DNA of 64,000 bases from Alisma plantago-aquatica (lineage: Eukaryota; Streptophyta; Magnoliopsida; Alismatales; Alismataceae). Position 1 is the stretch's first letter. Every line of letters starts with the position of its first letter. Positions 50,066 through 61,066 of this stretch are shown here, piece by piece. The stretch covers positions 540,630,879 through 540,694,878 of the forward strand of contig OY856413.1 in the NCBI GenBank assembly GCA_963693085.1. Direction: 5' to 3'. The position numbers were made by a program, and so were the translations under genes. The notes under the pieces are model-generated. The model saw nothing but the letters and a program-made list of their open reading frames with translations, had not been told where the DNA came from and did no database searches.

Positions 50066-51447
50066 TGTTGGTATGTATGCCCATAGAGCAAGTCATATGA
50101 TGATTGTAATGGGATACTTTGTAAATGATTTGAATAATAATAAAGGCAATTTCCAATCTATATGTTTAAACTGTTTCTGATATGATGGTGTAACATGATA
50201 GATGTCTAAAGAATGGTTTTACTCAATGACGTATGTTTTTAGGTTCATGACCTAAATGATGAGATCATATAGATGTTAAGAGTATACATTCTTGTTTGGT
50301 CCCTAGTCGGTTGTTATTGTGGAAATAACCATAGACATCAATAACACTGAAGACTAGATTGTGTGTTGGTTGATGACAGAATCTCATTAGTCATGATATA
50401 GTGATATCAAAACAAGCACATAGGTACTTGTTAGAGAACATGGAACCATGACTTGGTAGTCACAGTCATCTCTCACAGTGATGGTGGTGAGTGTGATTCT
50501 TAGACCTGAAATCACTACACTCAACACATGTCGTTGGGTACACTTTGACATCATCAAACAAAGTCCTGAAACTTGGGTTGTTATAAAGGTGATGATTGGG
50601 TGGCTTTGACACGTGGGGCTTTTTAGGGGTAAGTGATAGATATGGGATTTATCCCTCCTGAGGGAGTTTGATGTCCTTGTCCACTTGATGAGTAGGATTG
50701 AGAAAAGCATGCGCATGCACGTGTGAATCAATATGTGATATTGATGTCACACACATCTCACTCAGTCTGCTCTGAGATCAAGGAAATGAATGAACATTGA
50801 CAGGATGACTGTTCCATGCCTCGAGTTCATTCAGGATATCAGTGGCAAAGGAATTATACATTCACTATAACACCATTCACGGATTGTAGGATTGAAAGTT
50901 GTTCTCCAACTTTCTATTTCACTTGGGTAGCACTGATGTGTGACTAGGCACCGCTCTTTGCTTGTGAAGTCATAAGTTTTATGGACTTTCACTGGCAACA
51001 TGAAATGGACCTGCAGGGTCACACACATGGGATTTAACCTAGAAGAGGAGTTTGTCCACAAACATGTTTATATTGATTACTAAAGGAGTTTAGTAGTTCA
51101 ATTAAACACTCAATCAATTGATAGCTCAATATCATAGTGTTCAAGGTGTTGGACTGATTGATTAGAGTATCGGATTGATTGAAACCACAATTGACAAGTT
51201 CTGCACAATCTGTACTCCCAACCGATCGGCTCATGTGAAGAACCGATCAGTTCAAGAACAGGGTGAACGATTGCTTCAAGTGCTGAAATGATCGGTTCAA
51301 CTATTGCAACCGGGCAAGTTGGGAAGTAGGATTGGTGAGAATTTTCCTTTCGTTTCACTTGCCCAATTTGATTGGAACAAGGATTGGTATTCGATACCAA
51401 TTAGAAACAAAAGTTGGAAAGTCAATCGGGAACTGGTCATGACCAAG

Positions 51448-51563
51448 AACCGACCGGTTCAGAAGTGAACCGATCGGCTCGTGGGTCCCAACCGATCGGT
51501 TGAGGTGTCAACCGACCGGTTCAGATCCCCAACCGACTGTTTCAGTTGTGAAACGATCGGTTC
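51448..51563 (+). promoter_or_regulatory. Phased AACCGATCGGTT box array, copia 3' LTR
   Basis: Boxes start at 51448, 51468, 51490, 51510, 51531 and 51551 (spacing 20, 22, 20, 21, 20). Most are exact or near palindromes (ACCGACCGGT, ACCGATCGGT). Between-box sequence is dissimilar. Confidence 0.65.
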
Positions 51564-51662
51564 AGGTTGCGAGTTGGTTGTTTTGTGGAAAATCTCGAAC
51601 CCTTCTACTCCTGCTTTAGTCCCGCATTGCCTGGGATGGATAACCCTGTCCCATGACCCTCC

Positions 51663-51670
51663 TATATATA
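51663..51670 (+). promoter_or_regulatory. Candidate TATA box, copia 3' LTR
   Basis: TATATATA in CCTCC-TATATATA-GGGG, about 100 bases after the last phased box. In the reverse-oriented solo LTR the equivalent site is near 2690-2697. Confidence 0.55.
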
Positions 51671-52226
51671 GGGGTATTAGGGGCTTCTCAAAGTACAACT
51701 CAGTGCAAACCAGTTGCTCTGCAAAGTTGTCGTTCTCTCTGGTTTTGGTAACCGAGAGAGCCCAAGCAAGTGCTACCCGATAAGGGAGGCACAACATGGG
51801 AAGGACAACTGCAGAAAGCGACTGGTGGCAGGAGAGTGTGTTGGTGACTAGTATGCCAATAGGAGGGTGCGACTCCTTCCTATTCCTTGTGCGACAAGGA
51901 GATCGGAGTTCCAGGTAGTCCGTGTGGACGACTGCAGAGGCGGGAGACCTCTGTCGCTCGGAGGACAACTATCAATCCCGACAGTCCTGGTGTAACCAAG
52001 AGTCTTCAGTCCCGGTGCGACCAGGAGCTGCATAGATACCGTCTAAGACCAGAGGTGAAGACCGCGCAAGGTGCGAGGTATTGTCGCCGAGCAAGCCTCG
52101 GGACAAGGTATGCATCCACAAACCATCTTTCCTATTGTATAGACGTTGACGTGATTCCTTTTGTTCTGGGTTTGAGGGAGAAAATTTTTGTTTCCGCTAC
52201 TTGTCTGCCTCCCCTAATACCCAACA

Positions 52227-54008
52227 AATGATAATAACAATGATACTTAGGGTTTCTAATGTGAATAATCATGCATATGAAGAATTAAGGTTAAAGGTCA
52301 TAACTTGCAATGTTGTTAATGAATATCATTGAACCTAAGTGATCATAATGAAAGGAAATGACAAATATAATGATTGGGGTATTACTTAACATGTAATATG
52401 CAATGTAACTATGGTCTGTGCACTTATTCCTTACCCAAACACTAAACACCCTAGATTAGAATATGAGTAGGGTTTACTCTAATTAATTTGATGGTGACAC
52501 TTTATGATTTACATACATGCGGATTACATCTTGATTGCTTGATATGCTTGATTGATTGGATAACATGCTTAAAGTATGATTGCAAGATCCGCATGGTATC
52601 ATAAAAGGTATGTGGTTACAATTATGACTACCCCTAAAATCATTTGTCGTTGTTTACTGGGGATTTCTTAAATATTTATTGAATAAACTATTCGATGTTT
52701 GCTTACATTTTTCTCAATTATAATGACACTATGATTATTACATAAAAATTATAATATTTGAAGAAAATGTCAGTTCTTATTTGTAAACAAATGAGTAATT
52801 ATATGATTTTATATTACTTGCACACTTTTGCATACACCCCACATAGACCCTATATTTTGATATGTTGATTTGTGCTTTGTTTCATGCCATTTTAGGTAAA
52901 TGCAATACATGGAGATGTCAATAATAATAAACTAGATGAAATTTCCGGAAGACATTTAAGTTATGTAAAGGAGGATTAGATAGATACTTTTCCTCAAATG
53001 TACAGTTTTGATGATAGAAATTCTTGTAACTCCTTAGAGGAGCTTCTTATAAACAATATTTGAATTAATGGAAATTATTTTCTATTATTTGTTATTTGGT
53101 TAAATCGGGATCCTTGGGAATTTTAGGTAATGGCTTTCAAATTTTTGGGTATTTCCTTAATTGGGTGACTTTGGAAAGTAAGATCATTACATTTGATATC
53201 ACAACCCCCGATTTTCCATATTATACTTAATAGTTTATGGTTTCAAGTAATTCATAGAAATATAAGGAGAATTATAAGGCATAACTCAATGGTAATGGTG
53301 TCTAGAAGGGGTCATGCCTTTGGGGACTAGAAATATTTTCCTCCACCTCATTAAGTTGGTTTATGAGGACTCCTACCACAATGGTACCTCTCTGGCCAGA
53401 ACCAAGGGTTTGCCTGAAGTAACATTTCCTCAAAGTTTTTTCATCTCATTTTTCATCCACTTCTCATCCTATTTCTTAATAAAACCTAAAAGATACTTAC
53501 CTCCTCATCTCAAATTAGAGTCTTTGAGAATAATTAGGATTAAGGCGTCCTCCACCAATTAATGCACATGTAATGTGAAATATTAATAAAGTAAAAAAAG
53601 ATATTTTATAGGTTTTTCCCTTGTAAAGGTAAACCCTAGATGGAACTAGGGTTGGTTCAGGAAAACCCTTAGTGAGTCAAGGGAATCATAAAACCCCATG
53701 ATTTTGGGTCTAGGTTTTGTGGTCCCTAACCGTAACCGAAAACCATAAGTCGGGAAAATGGGAGTAATGAAGGTTATGTAGTAATCCAACCCATACAAAA
53801 CCTAATTAGGGTAAGAGGAAAGAGGAAATATATATGATTTTAGGTGACCCAAATTCCTATCATAAATGTGTAGATATTCATGCATGATGCATGTGAAAGG
53901 ATTTGAATATACATGAGAAAAAATAAATAACTAATGGTTTTACATGAAAATGAAAAATTGAATACAATTTCCTCATCATCCCAATGCTATCTCTAGAGGA
54001 ATGGATGA
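52227..54008. other. Spacer with decayed LTR-like sequence
   Basis: No gene is recognised. A 'tgatatcacaacccccgatt' stretch at 53190 resembles the start of an old gypsy-type LTR, but no matching end, primer site or domain can be shown. The 82-codon frame 53314-53562 has no recognisable features. Confidence 0.4.
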
Positions 54009-54185
54009 ATACCCCTACAGAGTGGTTATACTACCCCCAGAGAGTGGGCAAGCTATTGAGACTACCCCCAGTGACTAGGTATGTTATTGAGAGTACCCCC
54101 AATGAGTGGGTATGCAATTGAAACTACCCCCAACAAGTGGGTATGCTATTGAAAGTACCCCTAGTGAGTGGGTATGCAGCTGAGA
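54009..54185 (+). repeat. 31-bp minisatellite, five clear units
   Basis: Units start at 54031, 54062, 54093, 54124 and 54155, each with a TACCCCCA core, a GAGTGGGTATGC middle and an ATTGA(G/A)A end. A degenerate sixth unit precedes them. The 31-bp length is exact between units. Confidence 0.88.
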
Positions 54186-55650
54186 CTATAATACCCCTGA
54201 CCTGGGTTATGACTTAACCCTAGAAGTTTTTATTAAGTAAGTAACTTAAAAACTAATTCTAATCTTTTGAAAAGTAATTAAGGCTTCTTGTGAAGTTTAT
54301 TATCAAGTTTGAGCTTAATTGCAAACTATTTGTGCATTAATTGATAGTCTGAGAGAAATGTGCAATTTACCCAAGATGAGGGATTACATTGCAAAATGTC
54401 ACATGTTAAATGTGTTCTAAGTGTTCTACTATCATAAGAGAGAGTATGATGCTAAGTGGTGGCTTGTAGAAATCCTAAATCCCAAGTTATAACTTGTTTG
54501 AACGATGCTAGTACTATGTGCACCAATATTGGTACAATTTGTAATTTACCCAATATATGGGGTTGAAATACAAAATTACCACCTCTAGAGTGTCCCTACT
54601 CCCTCTATGTATCTTTTAGAGGAAAGAGAAATAAGGAGACTCTGTGTTTGTACCATCTTTGAATAATGATACTCTTGGTGATGAATAGACCAAGAAAGAA
54701 TTAAAGGTAAAGCTTTATATATGTTGTATCAAGTTGTGGACCTGATATAGGAGACCTATCAGCCAAGGAGCCATAGTATAAGTCTCCTATCGGTTTTTTG
54801 AGCCTTGGAAAAGGCCATGATGGGAAAAACACCTCAAGGAGGTGGCCCATGACGAGTTTCAAGCCCCTTGCATAAAGTGTATCAGTTTTCCTTATTGATG
54901 AGATAAAGATGAGATAATTACTTATCCAACAAGATAAAGGATGGCCAAGATATTGTCTCTAGCTTATCCTCAAGACTCCTGCATGGCAAGATATATATAT
55001 GTGTGAATGCATGGACACGTGTCAACCATGCATGACCACGTGTCATCTAGTAGGTTGAGGTGAAGACACCTCTTACACACTTTATCTCATGAACCCAAGT
55101 ATATATACTTCACTATCCACCTATTTGTGAAAATTTACGAACCCCACAACCATCTTCCTTGGAGATATCATGCATAGCCCTTAGATATTTTGCAAAGTAG
55201 CTCAAGGAGCAAGGAGATCTCGAGCACCAAGCTTAGGTAAGGTTTTGGTCATCTTCAACCTTGGTTGAAGTAGGATATCGGGTTATGGATATTCCTCTCT
55301 TTCCTTCTTCACCAAGTGCTTACCTATGGTGATTTCTTGTACATGGAGTAGTTGTGAACGAGCCTTCGACCTTTAATAAGTTCATCTTCAACCTAAGGAA
55401 CATAAAGCTTTAGATCTCGGACCTTTGAAGTTGGTCACAAGGCGGGTTATATAACTTGAACCCAATCATGTTATTATTCATCACCTATCTTGCTATACTT
55501 AATGATATACTTTCAATTCCGAAGTCTGCTTAGTAGTTGATAAAATTTTGCATTCTAGTAGTTGCTGGAACTGTTATTCATGAGCTCGAACAGTTAGAAT
55601 GAAGGTATAGAGCTTGAAGAAGATGGTATCACTTTATAAAGTGATATCGG
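54186..55650. other. Spacer without recognised genes
   Basis: AT-rich sequence; no ORF above noise and no terminal repeats seen. It contains short local hairpins and an 'aagatatatatatgtg' run near 54990. Confidence 0.45.
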
Positions 55651-56590
55651 GTTCAAGCATACAAACTAGTACCTCTAACCCGATATGAATATATATACAA
55701 ACATCACTTGCACGATATGTTTATAAGTGTAAATATCCTTGCATGATATGAAGATGAAGTTCATACCTTGGAACACAATATGGTGTTAACCATATTCCTA
55801 TTGCATGATAGGAAGTGAAGAAAAGACTCCATGCACGATATAGGGTCAAGTGTATACTTGTAAGTCGATATGTCAAAACCCTAGTTGGGGTAACTCGATA
55901 CGAGTATGACAAGTAAGTACCTATTGAACGATAGGAAGTCAAGAAAAGACTCCATTCAAGATATAGGGTCAAGTGAATACTTGTAAGTCGATATGTCAAA
56001 ACCCTAGTTTGGGTAACTGGATATGAGTAAGACAAGTAGGTACCTATTGTACGATAGGATCACGTAGTACACACCTGGTGCATGATAACTTGAAGCACAC
56101 ATCTGGTGTACCATATGACATAATGAGCATACACTTATACACAATATAAGATATGGATTCAAATACAAGGTATAACCTTATATGGTTGAAATACCTCAAC
56201 CCGATATGAAACCCAAGATGGGTGTTAAACCGATATGGGGATAGATGATAGCTCATACACGATATGAGCCATATTTTATAAACAATATGGTAAATACCAC
56301 TTACCCCTTATACACGATACAAGTCTAAAACTACACCTCTTGCACAATATAGGGATAGTAAGCTCTCTTATCAACATAGAATTGGAAACCCAAGGTGATG
56401 GGTAAACTGATATAAGAAGTGAGTGATACTACATGCATGATATGATGGATTGTCCTTAGATGATAGGAATATCACCTACTTCTATCTTGTGAATGATATG
56501 AGGTCCAACTCATGCCTCATGCATGATATGGCCCATCCTACCTAATATTATGGATAACCCTAGATGATGGATTGAAATTCGATATCCCTA
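55650..56590 (+). repeat. Decayed minisatellite of about 30-31 bp with a CGATAT box
   Basis: The hexamer CGATAT or a one-base variant recurs at 55681, 55713, 55744, 55776, 55806, 55836, 55866, 55896, 55929, 55959, 55989, 56019, 56052 and 56083, spacing 28-33 and mostly 30-31, and less regularly to about 56590. Superimposed is a 123-bp higher-order repeat: CCTATTG starts at 55797, 55920 and 56043. The reverse ORFs 55721-56035 and 56044-56256 are readings of the repeat. Confidence 0.75.
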
Positions 56591-56616
56591 TCCTTTGAGT
56601 AAGAGATTGTGATAAG

Positions 56617-58025
56617 TGATGCATGGGTTTTGAGTCACTTTTATAGGCTTATTTTATATCTGTTTTATGCATGTATTTGTCATTTTCTTGATTATATTTG
56701 CATAATTCACTATAGTTGGCCCTTAAACTCTTTTTTCATCAAATTATACTTCTTTTATCATATTTATATGATTTTATAGAATCCCCGGACTTATACACAT
56801 GTTTCGGCACTTTTTCAGGCACTTTTGCATTGTCTGGAGTCGATACTATCGACCCCCAGGTCGATAGTATCGACATTTCATCAAAAAGCAACCCCAAAAC
56901 GCGATCTTGGAAGGAATAACCTGTGCCATGGTCGATACCATCGACCTTGGGGTCGATACCATCGACAACGTCGGGATCTGGCGATTTTCAGCACTAAAAC
57001 GGAGCGTTTTAATCCGACGGTTGAGCTTTTTCGGAGCCGGAAAGTGGTCCTATGACCTAAGAAGAGCACGGACGGCCCGAGGGGGAGAGGAGATTGTGTT
57101 GCACAACATCCAAGAAGGAGAGAGAGAGATAGGAGATGAGAGACGAAGGCCGTCAACCGAGCGATCCGGGCACCTCCGACGGGCGATTTTGCTGCCGGAA
57201 GACTGCAAAACGCACGTTTCTCGAGGAGGATCTCCAGGAACACCTTTGTATCAGGGGTTACACGAGTTTGCTCCATGTTTCCCATGTTTTTCTTCTCTAC
57301 TCCTCTGTCTTTCATTGAGATGACCATGCGGGGCTAATCCCCTTTGTCTTTAGGACCGGGAGTAGCCTGGGGAATGCATTGTATGACAATTTTATATTAA
57401 TAATTCATATTTTCTCTCTTAAATCCGTGGTATAGTTTCGTTTTCTCCATATATTGTTATGCTTGATCACCATAATAATAACTTAATGCCCTTAATCACT
57501 TCGACAGAAGGATTAACGGTTGAAAAGAGACGAAACCTACATTAATCGATAAATCCCTTGACAAAGGAGGTGTAAAATTAATGGTGGAAACTGAGAGATC
57601 GGCTGTAATGCGCTTAGTTTAGGGGAATGATTACTACGACGGTGGAATCAACCTAAACCTAAGTAGTGAATTACACCACGACAGTGGGTAATTCTATTTT
57701 CATGCCACTACCCGGATAGAGAGAGAAGATTGAGGAGTTATATGAAACCTAATGCAATGTTGACCCGCGGTGAAACCAAAATCCTAAAGATATCCTTTTG
57801 AATTGATTAAATCAACCTTTAATCGATTGTTTGCTTTGTTTTATTTTTATTTTCTTTTAATTTCGACAACAAACCCTACTTTGTTATCTGGCTTAGCTGA
57901 TCGCAAATAATTAGTAGAAGTCTCCAATAATTCAACGTATCCCTGTGTTCGACTCGGGCCTCACAAAGGCCTATATTACTCGACGCGTACACTTGCGTTT
58001 TTAGCACGTAGTAAAATACACGTCA
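56617..58025 (+). repeat. TR-GAG element 5' LTR (1409 bp)
   Basis: It starts TGATGCATGGG and ends ACACGTCA. It contains four GTCGATA(C/G)(T/C)ATCGAC palindromes (56839-56966) that the 3' LTR shares as three. ORFs such as 56881-57327 and 56907-57323 overlap on both strands and have no domain. Confidence 0.93.
56839..56966. promoter_or_regulatory. Paired 15-bp palindromes in the 5' LTR
   Basis: GTCGATACTATCGAC 56839-56853, GTCGATAGTATCGAC 56860-56874, GTCGATACCATCGAC 56931-56945 and again 56952-56966. Each pair has a 21-bp start-to-start distance. The 3' LTR has copies at 62854, 62875 and 62946 only. Confidence 0.8.
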
Positions 58026-58031
58026 AGTTTT

Positions 58032-58048
58032 TGGTGCCGTTGCCGGGG
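58032..58048 (+). other. TR-GAG element primer-binding site
   Basis: TGGTGCCGTTGCCGGGG, six bases after the LTR end. It is the Athila/Tat-type motif usually written TGGCGCCGTTGCCGGGG, with one C-to-T change. Confidence 0.85.
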
Positions 58049-58212
58049 ATACGGCAAATTGTTGGCACTTTGAGTGCTACGAGCGGCCACTCTAGGCCAA
58101 ATTTTTTTTATTTAGATTGAAACAACTTCAAATATTTTTAAATTGTTCGATAATTTTTATACTCATCATAGCACTGTATTGAACTCGAATTTTCTCTTTT
58201 CAGGTACTGTGC

Positions 58213-60540
58213 ATGGTGCAGACGTGTAGTACTGACTACGCGGGTCGCACACTAGAGGTTCCGCTGCCGGGACCAGAAGACGAGGGCGAATATAATCAAG
58301 ACGAGCTGGAGGATATAAATTCTGAACACGAACACGAAGAGATGGACGAGCCACAGACAATATGGGAGAAGATCAAGGCTTCTTCCTCGTCCGCTTCCAA
58401 AGGGCCTATAAAGAAGCAAGTGATGAATATTCCGAAATACAAGATTGATCCAGCTTTGATCAACTTGGTGAAGTCTAATGCCTTCCACAGGCTCAAAAAT
58501 GAAGACCCCGTCGCGCACATAAGTCAATTTGTGGAGAATTGTGATATGGTAAAGATCGATAGATTTCCACAGGACGTGCTCTACTTGAAGCTCTTCCCGA
58601 GTTCACTAGTGGGAATTGCACGCGAATGGCTGCATAACTTAGATGATGAATATGTGGAGTCTTGGGACCACATGGTTGAGGTCTTCTTTGAGAGGTTCTT
58701 TCCGCCCGAAAAGACCAATGACATGATAAGAAAGATCCACAACTTCACTCAACAAGCAGGCGAGACTTATTCTGAGATCTGGGATAGATTTCAGATCATG
58801 CTCAGGCGATGCCCGCATCATGGGCTGGATAAGGAGACCCAAGTGAAGATCTTCTATTTTGCTCTCTCCGAGCATGATAGAAGCAACCTTGATTCAGCTG
58901 GTTCCGGATTCTTCTTGAATAACACAGACACTCGATGTTGGGAGATCTTGAGGAATATGGCAAAGAAGCAATCCTGGGGCGACAGAGACACCGTAGAGCA
59001 TGTTCAGGCTGTGGGGGAGTCAAAGGCCATCAAAGAGTTAAATGATAAATTAGACCTTCTTGCTAAGAAATTGCTTGCCAAAGAAGATGCAGAAGACGAT
59101 GAAGAAGCTCAGGTCAAATTCATGCAACAACAGGGCTATAGAAATAATGATTATGCTTGGAGGAAGGATAGGAAGTTCTCATGGAAGGATCCTAACAATT
59201 TCCTAAAAGATCCGGATGCAAAGCCACAACCGAGAGCTGAAGATAAAAGCACCGAGTTGCTTAGTCAAATGGTGCAGCAGAATCAGGAGATGATGGCTAT
59301 GTTTGGTAAACAATTGCAATCTCAAGGTGATATTCTAACCAAGTTTGGACAGACGCTGCAAAGCCATGGAGCACAAATGCGGGCATTAGAAACCACCGTG
59401 GCACAGATTTCTAGTGAAGTGGCAGCCATCAAGCACGCCAATCAACAGAAACTGGCCGAGAATGCAAACGTGGCCCAAGCACACCATCAGGTCAAGTATA
59501 TTTCTGTGGTAAGCAATGAGGAGGAATCTCAGGTGCAAGAAGCTAAAGAGGAAAGAAAAATGACGTTTAATACGCATGCGTCACCGGCGATACCGTATCC
59601 ACGCACTTATTATGGACTGCCGGGCGGAAACCCTTTCTTCAGAAAATCACAGCGAGTTATGAATATTGTATCTCCCTCTAGAGAAAAAGAACAATTGAAG
59701 GTTGTTTGTGCACGTGTGGAGACATCGAATGCGAGAGAGGAACCAGAACAAGCTGTTACTATTGACGATGTATCGCCAAAGCCCACGTCAGAGGGAGTAA
59801 TTGAAGCAAGTTTAGGGGAGCTGGCCCCGAAAAGCTCATATGTGCCTCCTCACAAGCGTGTCAATGCGGCAGATGTGTCAAGTCGGGACAATCTGAAGCC
59901 GAAGAAGGAGCACCGACACTATAGGAAATTCTTGGAAATATTCCGCAAGCTGCATATCAACATTCCGCTGGTGGAAATGATTGAGAAGGTTCCCGCCTAT
60001 GGGAGGTTCATTAAAGATATAATCAACAAAAAGAGGCGGATCAAAGATACTGATGTATGCAGGATGAATGAAATGGTGAGCTCAATCATTCTTGGGAGCT
60101 TACCAGAGAAGAAGAAAGACCCGGGGAGTTTTTATATCCCATGTTCAATAGGTGACCAACATTTTCCACAAGCACAGTGTGATTCGGGTGCCAGCATTAA
60201 TCTTATGCCTCTGTCCACATTTCAAAAGCTTGGGTTGAAGGAGATAAAGAAATCGGCGGCAACGATTGAGTTGGCAGATGGGTCCATTGTAAGGCCATAT
60301 GGAGTGTGCGAGGATGTACTCATCAAGGTAGACAGGTTCATCTTCCCGGTAGATTTTGTTGTCATGGACATGCCACAGCTCCAAAGTTGTGAGATGCTAT
60401 TGGGAAGGCCATTCCAAGCTACAGCTGATGTCATCGCTGCCATTGGGAGAGGTACATTGACCTTGGGGATTGGACATGATCGAGTTCAATTCAAATTGCC
60501 ACATGACTCATTGGAGACATCTCTTGACAACCCAGGTTAA
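58213..60540 (+). CDS. Athila-type Gag-protease polyprotein, intact 775-codon ORF
   Basis: The ORF starts at ATG 58213, 187 bases after the 5' LTR, and runs without a break to TAA 60538-60540. Residues about 20-60 are acidic. About 98-215 form the Retrotrans_gag core (HISQFVENCDMVKIDRF, then LKLFPSSLVGIAREWL, FFERFFPPEKTNDMIRKI and CPHHGLDKETQV). About 270-300 and 349-421 are Gln/Lys-rich heptad regions likely to form coiled coils. The C-terminal part has FLEIFRKLHINIPLVEM and then a retropepsin domain with the catalytic AQCDSGASINLMPL (Asp657), ELADG and MLLGRPF. No CCHC zinc knuckle is visible. It should assemble particles and process Gag, with RT and integrase supplied in trans. The frame ends where Athila pol would continue. 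Confidence 0.93.
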   Translation: MVQTCSTDYAGRTLEVPLPGPEDEGEYNQDELEDINSEHEHEEMDEPQTIWEKIKASSSSASKGPIKKQVMNIPKYKIDPALINLVKSNAFHRLKNEDPVAHISQFVENCDMVKIDRFPQDVLYLKLFPSSLVGIAREWLHNLDDEYVESWDHMVEVFFERFFPPEKTNDMIRKIHNFTQQAGETYSEIWDRFQIMLRRCPHHGLDKETQVKIFYFALSEHDRSNLDSAGSGFFLNNTDTRCWEILRNMAKKQSWGDRDTVEHVQAVGESKAIKELNDKLDLLAKKLLAKEDAEDDEEAQVKFMQQQGYRNNDYAWRKDRKFSWKDPNNFLKDPDAKPQPRAEDKSTELLSQMVQQNQEMMAMFGKQLQSQGDILTKFGQTLQSHGAQMRALETTVAQISSEVAAIKHANQQKLAENANVAQAHHQVKYISVVSNEEESQVQEAKEERKMTFNTHASPAIPYPRTYYGLPGGNPFFRKSQRVMNIVSPSREKEQLKVVCARVETSNAREEPEQAVTIDDVSPKPTSEGVIEASLGELAPKSSYVPPHKRVNAADVSSRDNLKPKKEHRHYRKFLEIFRKLHINIPLVEMIEKVPAYGRFIKDIINKKRRIKDTDVCRMNEMVSSIILGSLPEKKKDPGSFYIPCSIGDQHFPQAQCDSGASINLMPLSTFQKLGLKEIKKSAATIELADGSIVRPYGVCEDVLIKVDRFIFPVDFVVMDMPQLQSCEMLLGRPFQATADVIAAIGRGTLTLGIGHDRVQFKLPHDSLETSLDNPG

Positions 60541-60584
60541 AGGTATCTTTATGTCAAGCCTAGGACATTAAACGTTGAAGAAAA

Positions 60585-60783
60585 GTCGATACCATCGACC
60601 CTAGGGTCGATAGTATCGAGATTCCTGAAGATTTACAGAAAAATTGGTGCCAGTAAAGTCGATACCATCGACCCTAGGGTCGATAGTATCGACACTTTTG
60701 AGTTCCCAGGCTTTTAGATGCGTCGATTCAACAAAATCGCTGAGTCTGGGTCGATACCATTGACCTTGGTCGATGGTATCGAC
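60585..60783. promoter_or_regulatory. Three pairs of GTCGAT palindromes in the element interior
   Basis: Starts are 60585 and 60606, 60658 and 60679, 60750 and 60769. Within the first two pairs the offset is 21 bases and the two 15-bp palindromes are joined by CCTAGG, so each pair is itself a near-perfect 36-bp palindrome. They match the LTR palindromes although this is internal sequence. Confidence 0.8.
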
Positions 60784-61052
60784 ACCTGCAGGACAGCTAC
60801 ATAAAACAGGCCGTAAAAGGTATCGAAATGAGATTTTTTCGAACCGTTTTTTGCAGAGGAAAGATGGATGAAGCAAGTCACGTCTCAGAACCACTAAGAC
60901 ACAAAAATGGGCCACAAAAAGGAGGGAGATAGCAAGAATCACTTGGTCTACTTGAGCATCTGACCATCCTTCTTCACCACACTTCAAAGCGAACGGTACC
61001 GTTGTTCCACCTCTTAAGTGAGAATGTTGACTATGAGGCCATAGTCATATTC

Positions 61053-61066
61053 AAGCTTAGGGGGGG
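61053..61066 (+). other. Internal polypurine-like tract
   Basis: AAGCTTAGGGGGGG runs into TGTTGGAAC, the layout of a polypurine tract followed by an LTR start. No LTR follows. It may be a second plus-strand priming site or a scar of recombination with another element. Confidence 0.4.

Larger units (their letters stand above)
43087..52226 (+). mobile_element. Complete Ty1/copia retrotransposon, 9.14 kb, defective
   Basis: The 5' LTR 43087-45326 and 3' LTR 50066-52226 begin TGTTGGTATGTATGCCC and end ACCCAACA. An initiator-Met-like primer site follows the 5' LTR and a purine-rich tract precedes the 3' LTR. The interior has the copia order gag, protease, integrase, reverse transcriptase, RNase H. 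The five bases outside are GATGA on the left and AATGA on the right, a one-mismatch target duplication in a GAT-rich site. Gag is collapsed and pol carries four stops and one frameshift. Two older solo LTRs of the family lie at 2210-4175 and 20227-21968. I do not assign a lineage. Confidence 0.95.
50066..52226 (+). repeat. Copia 3' LTR (2161 bp)
   Basis: Partner of 43087-45326. Differences are scattered substitutions and the two indels noted there. It contains the phased box array (51448-51563), TATA motif (51663-51670) and a GC-richer transcribed part after it. ORFs inside are non-coding. Confidence 0.94.

Noticed and set aside
56881..57327. 148-codon reverse ORF and overlapping forward ORF in the TR-GAG LTR
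   Set aside because: Frames on both strands of an LTR, repeated in the second LTR, with no domain; not treated as genes.
58213..60540. Reading the intact ORF as a host gene
   Set aside because: Retrotrans_gag core, retropepsin active site, an Athila-type primer site just upstream and flanking LTRs identify it as retrotransposon Gag-protease.
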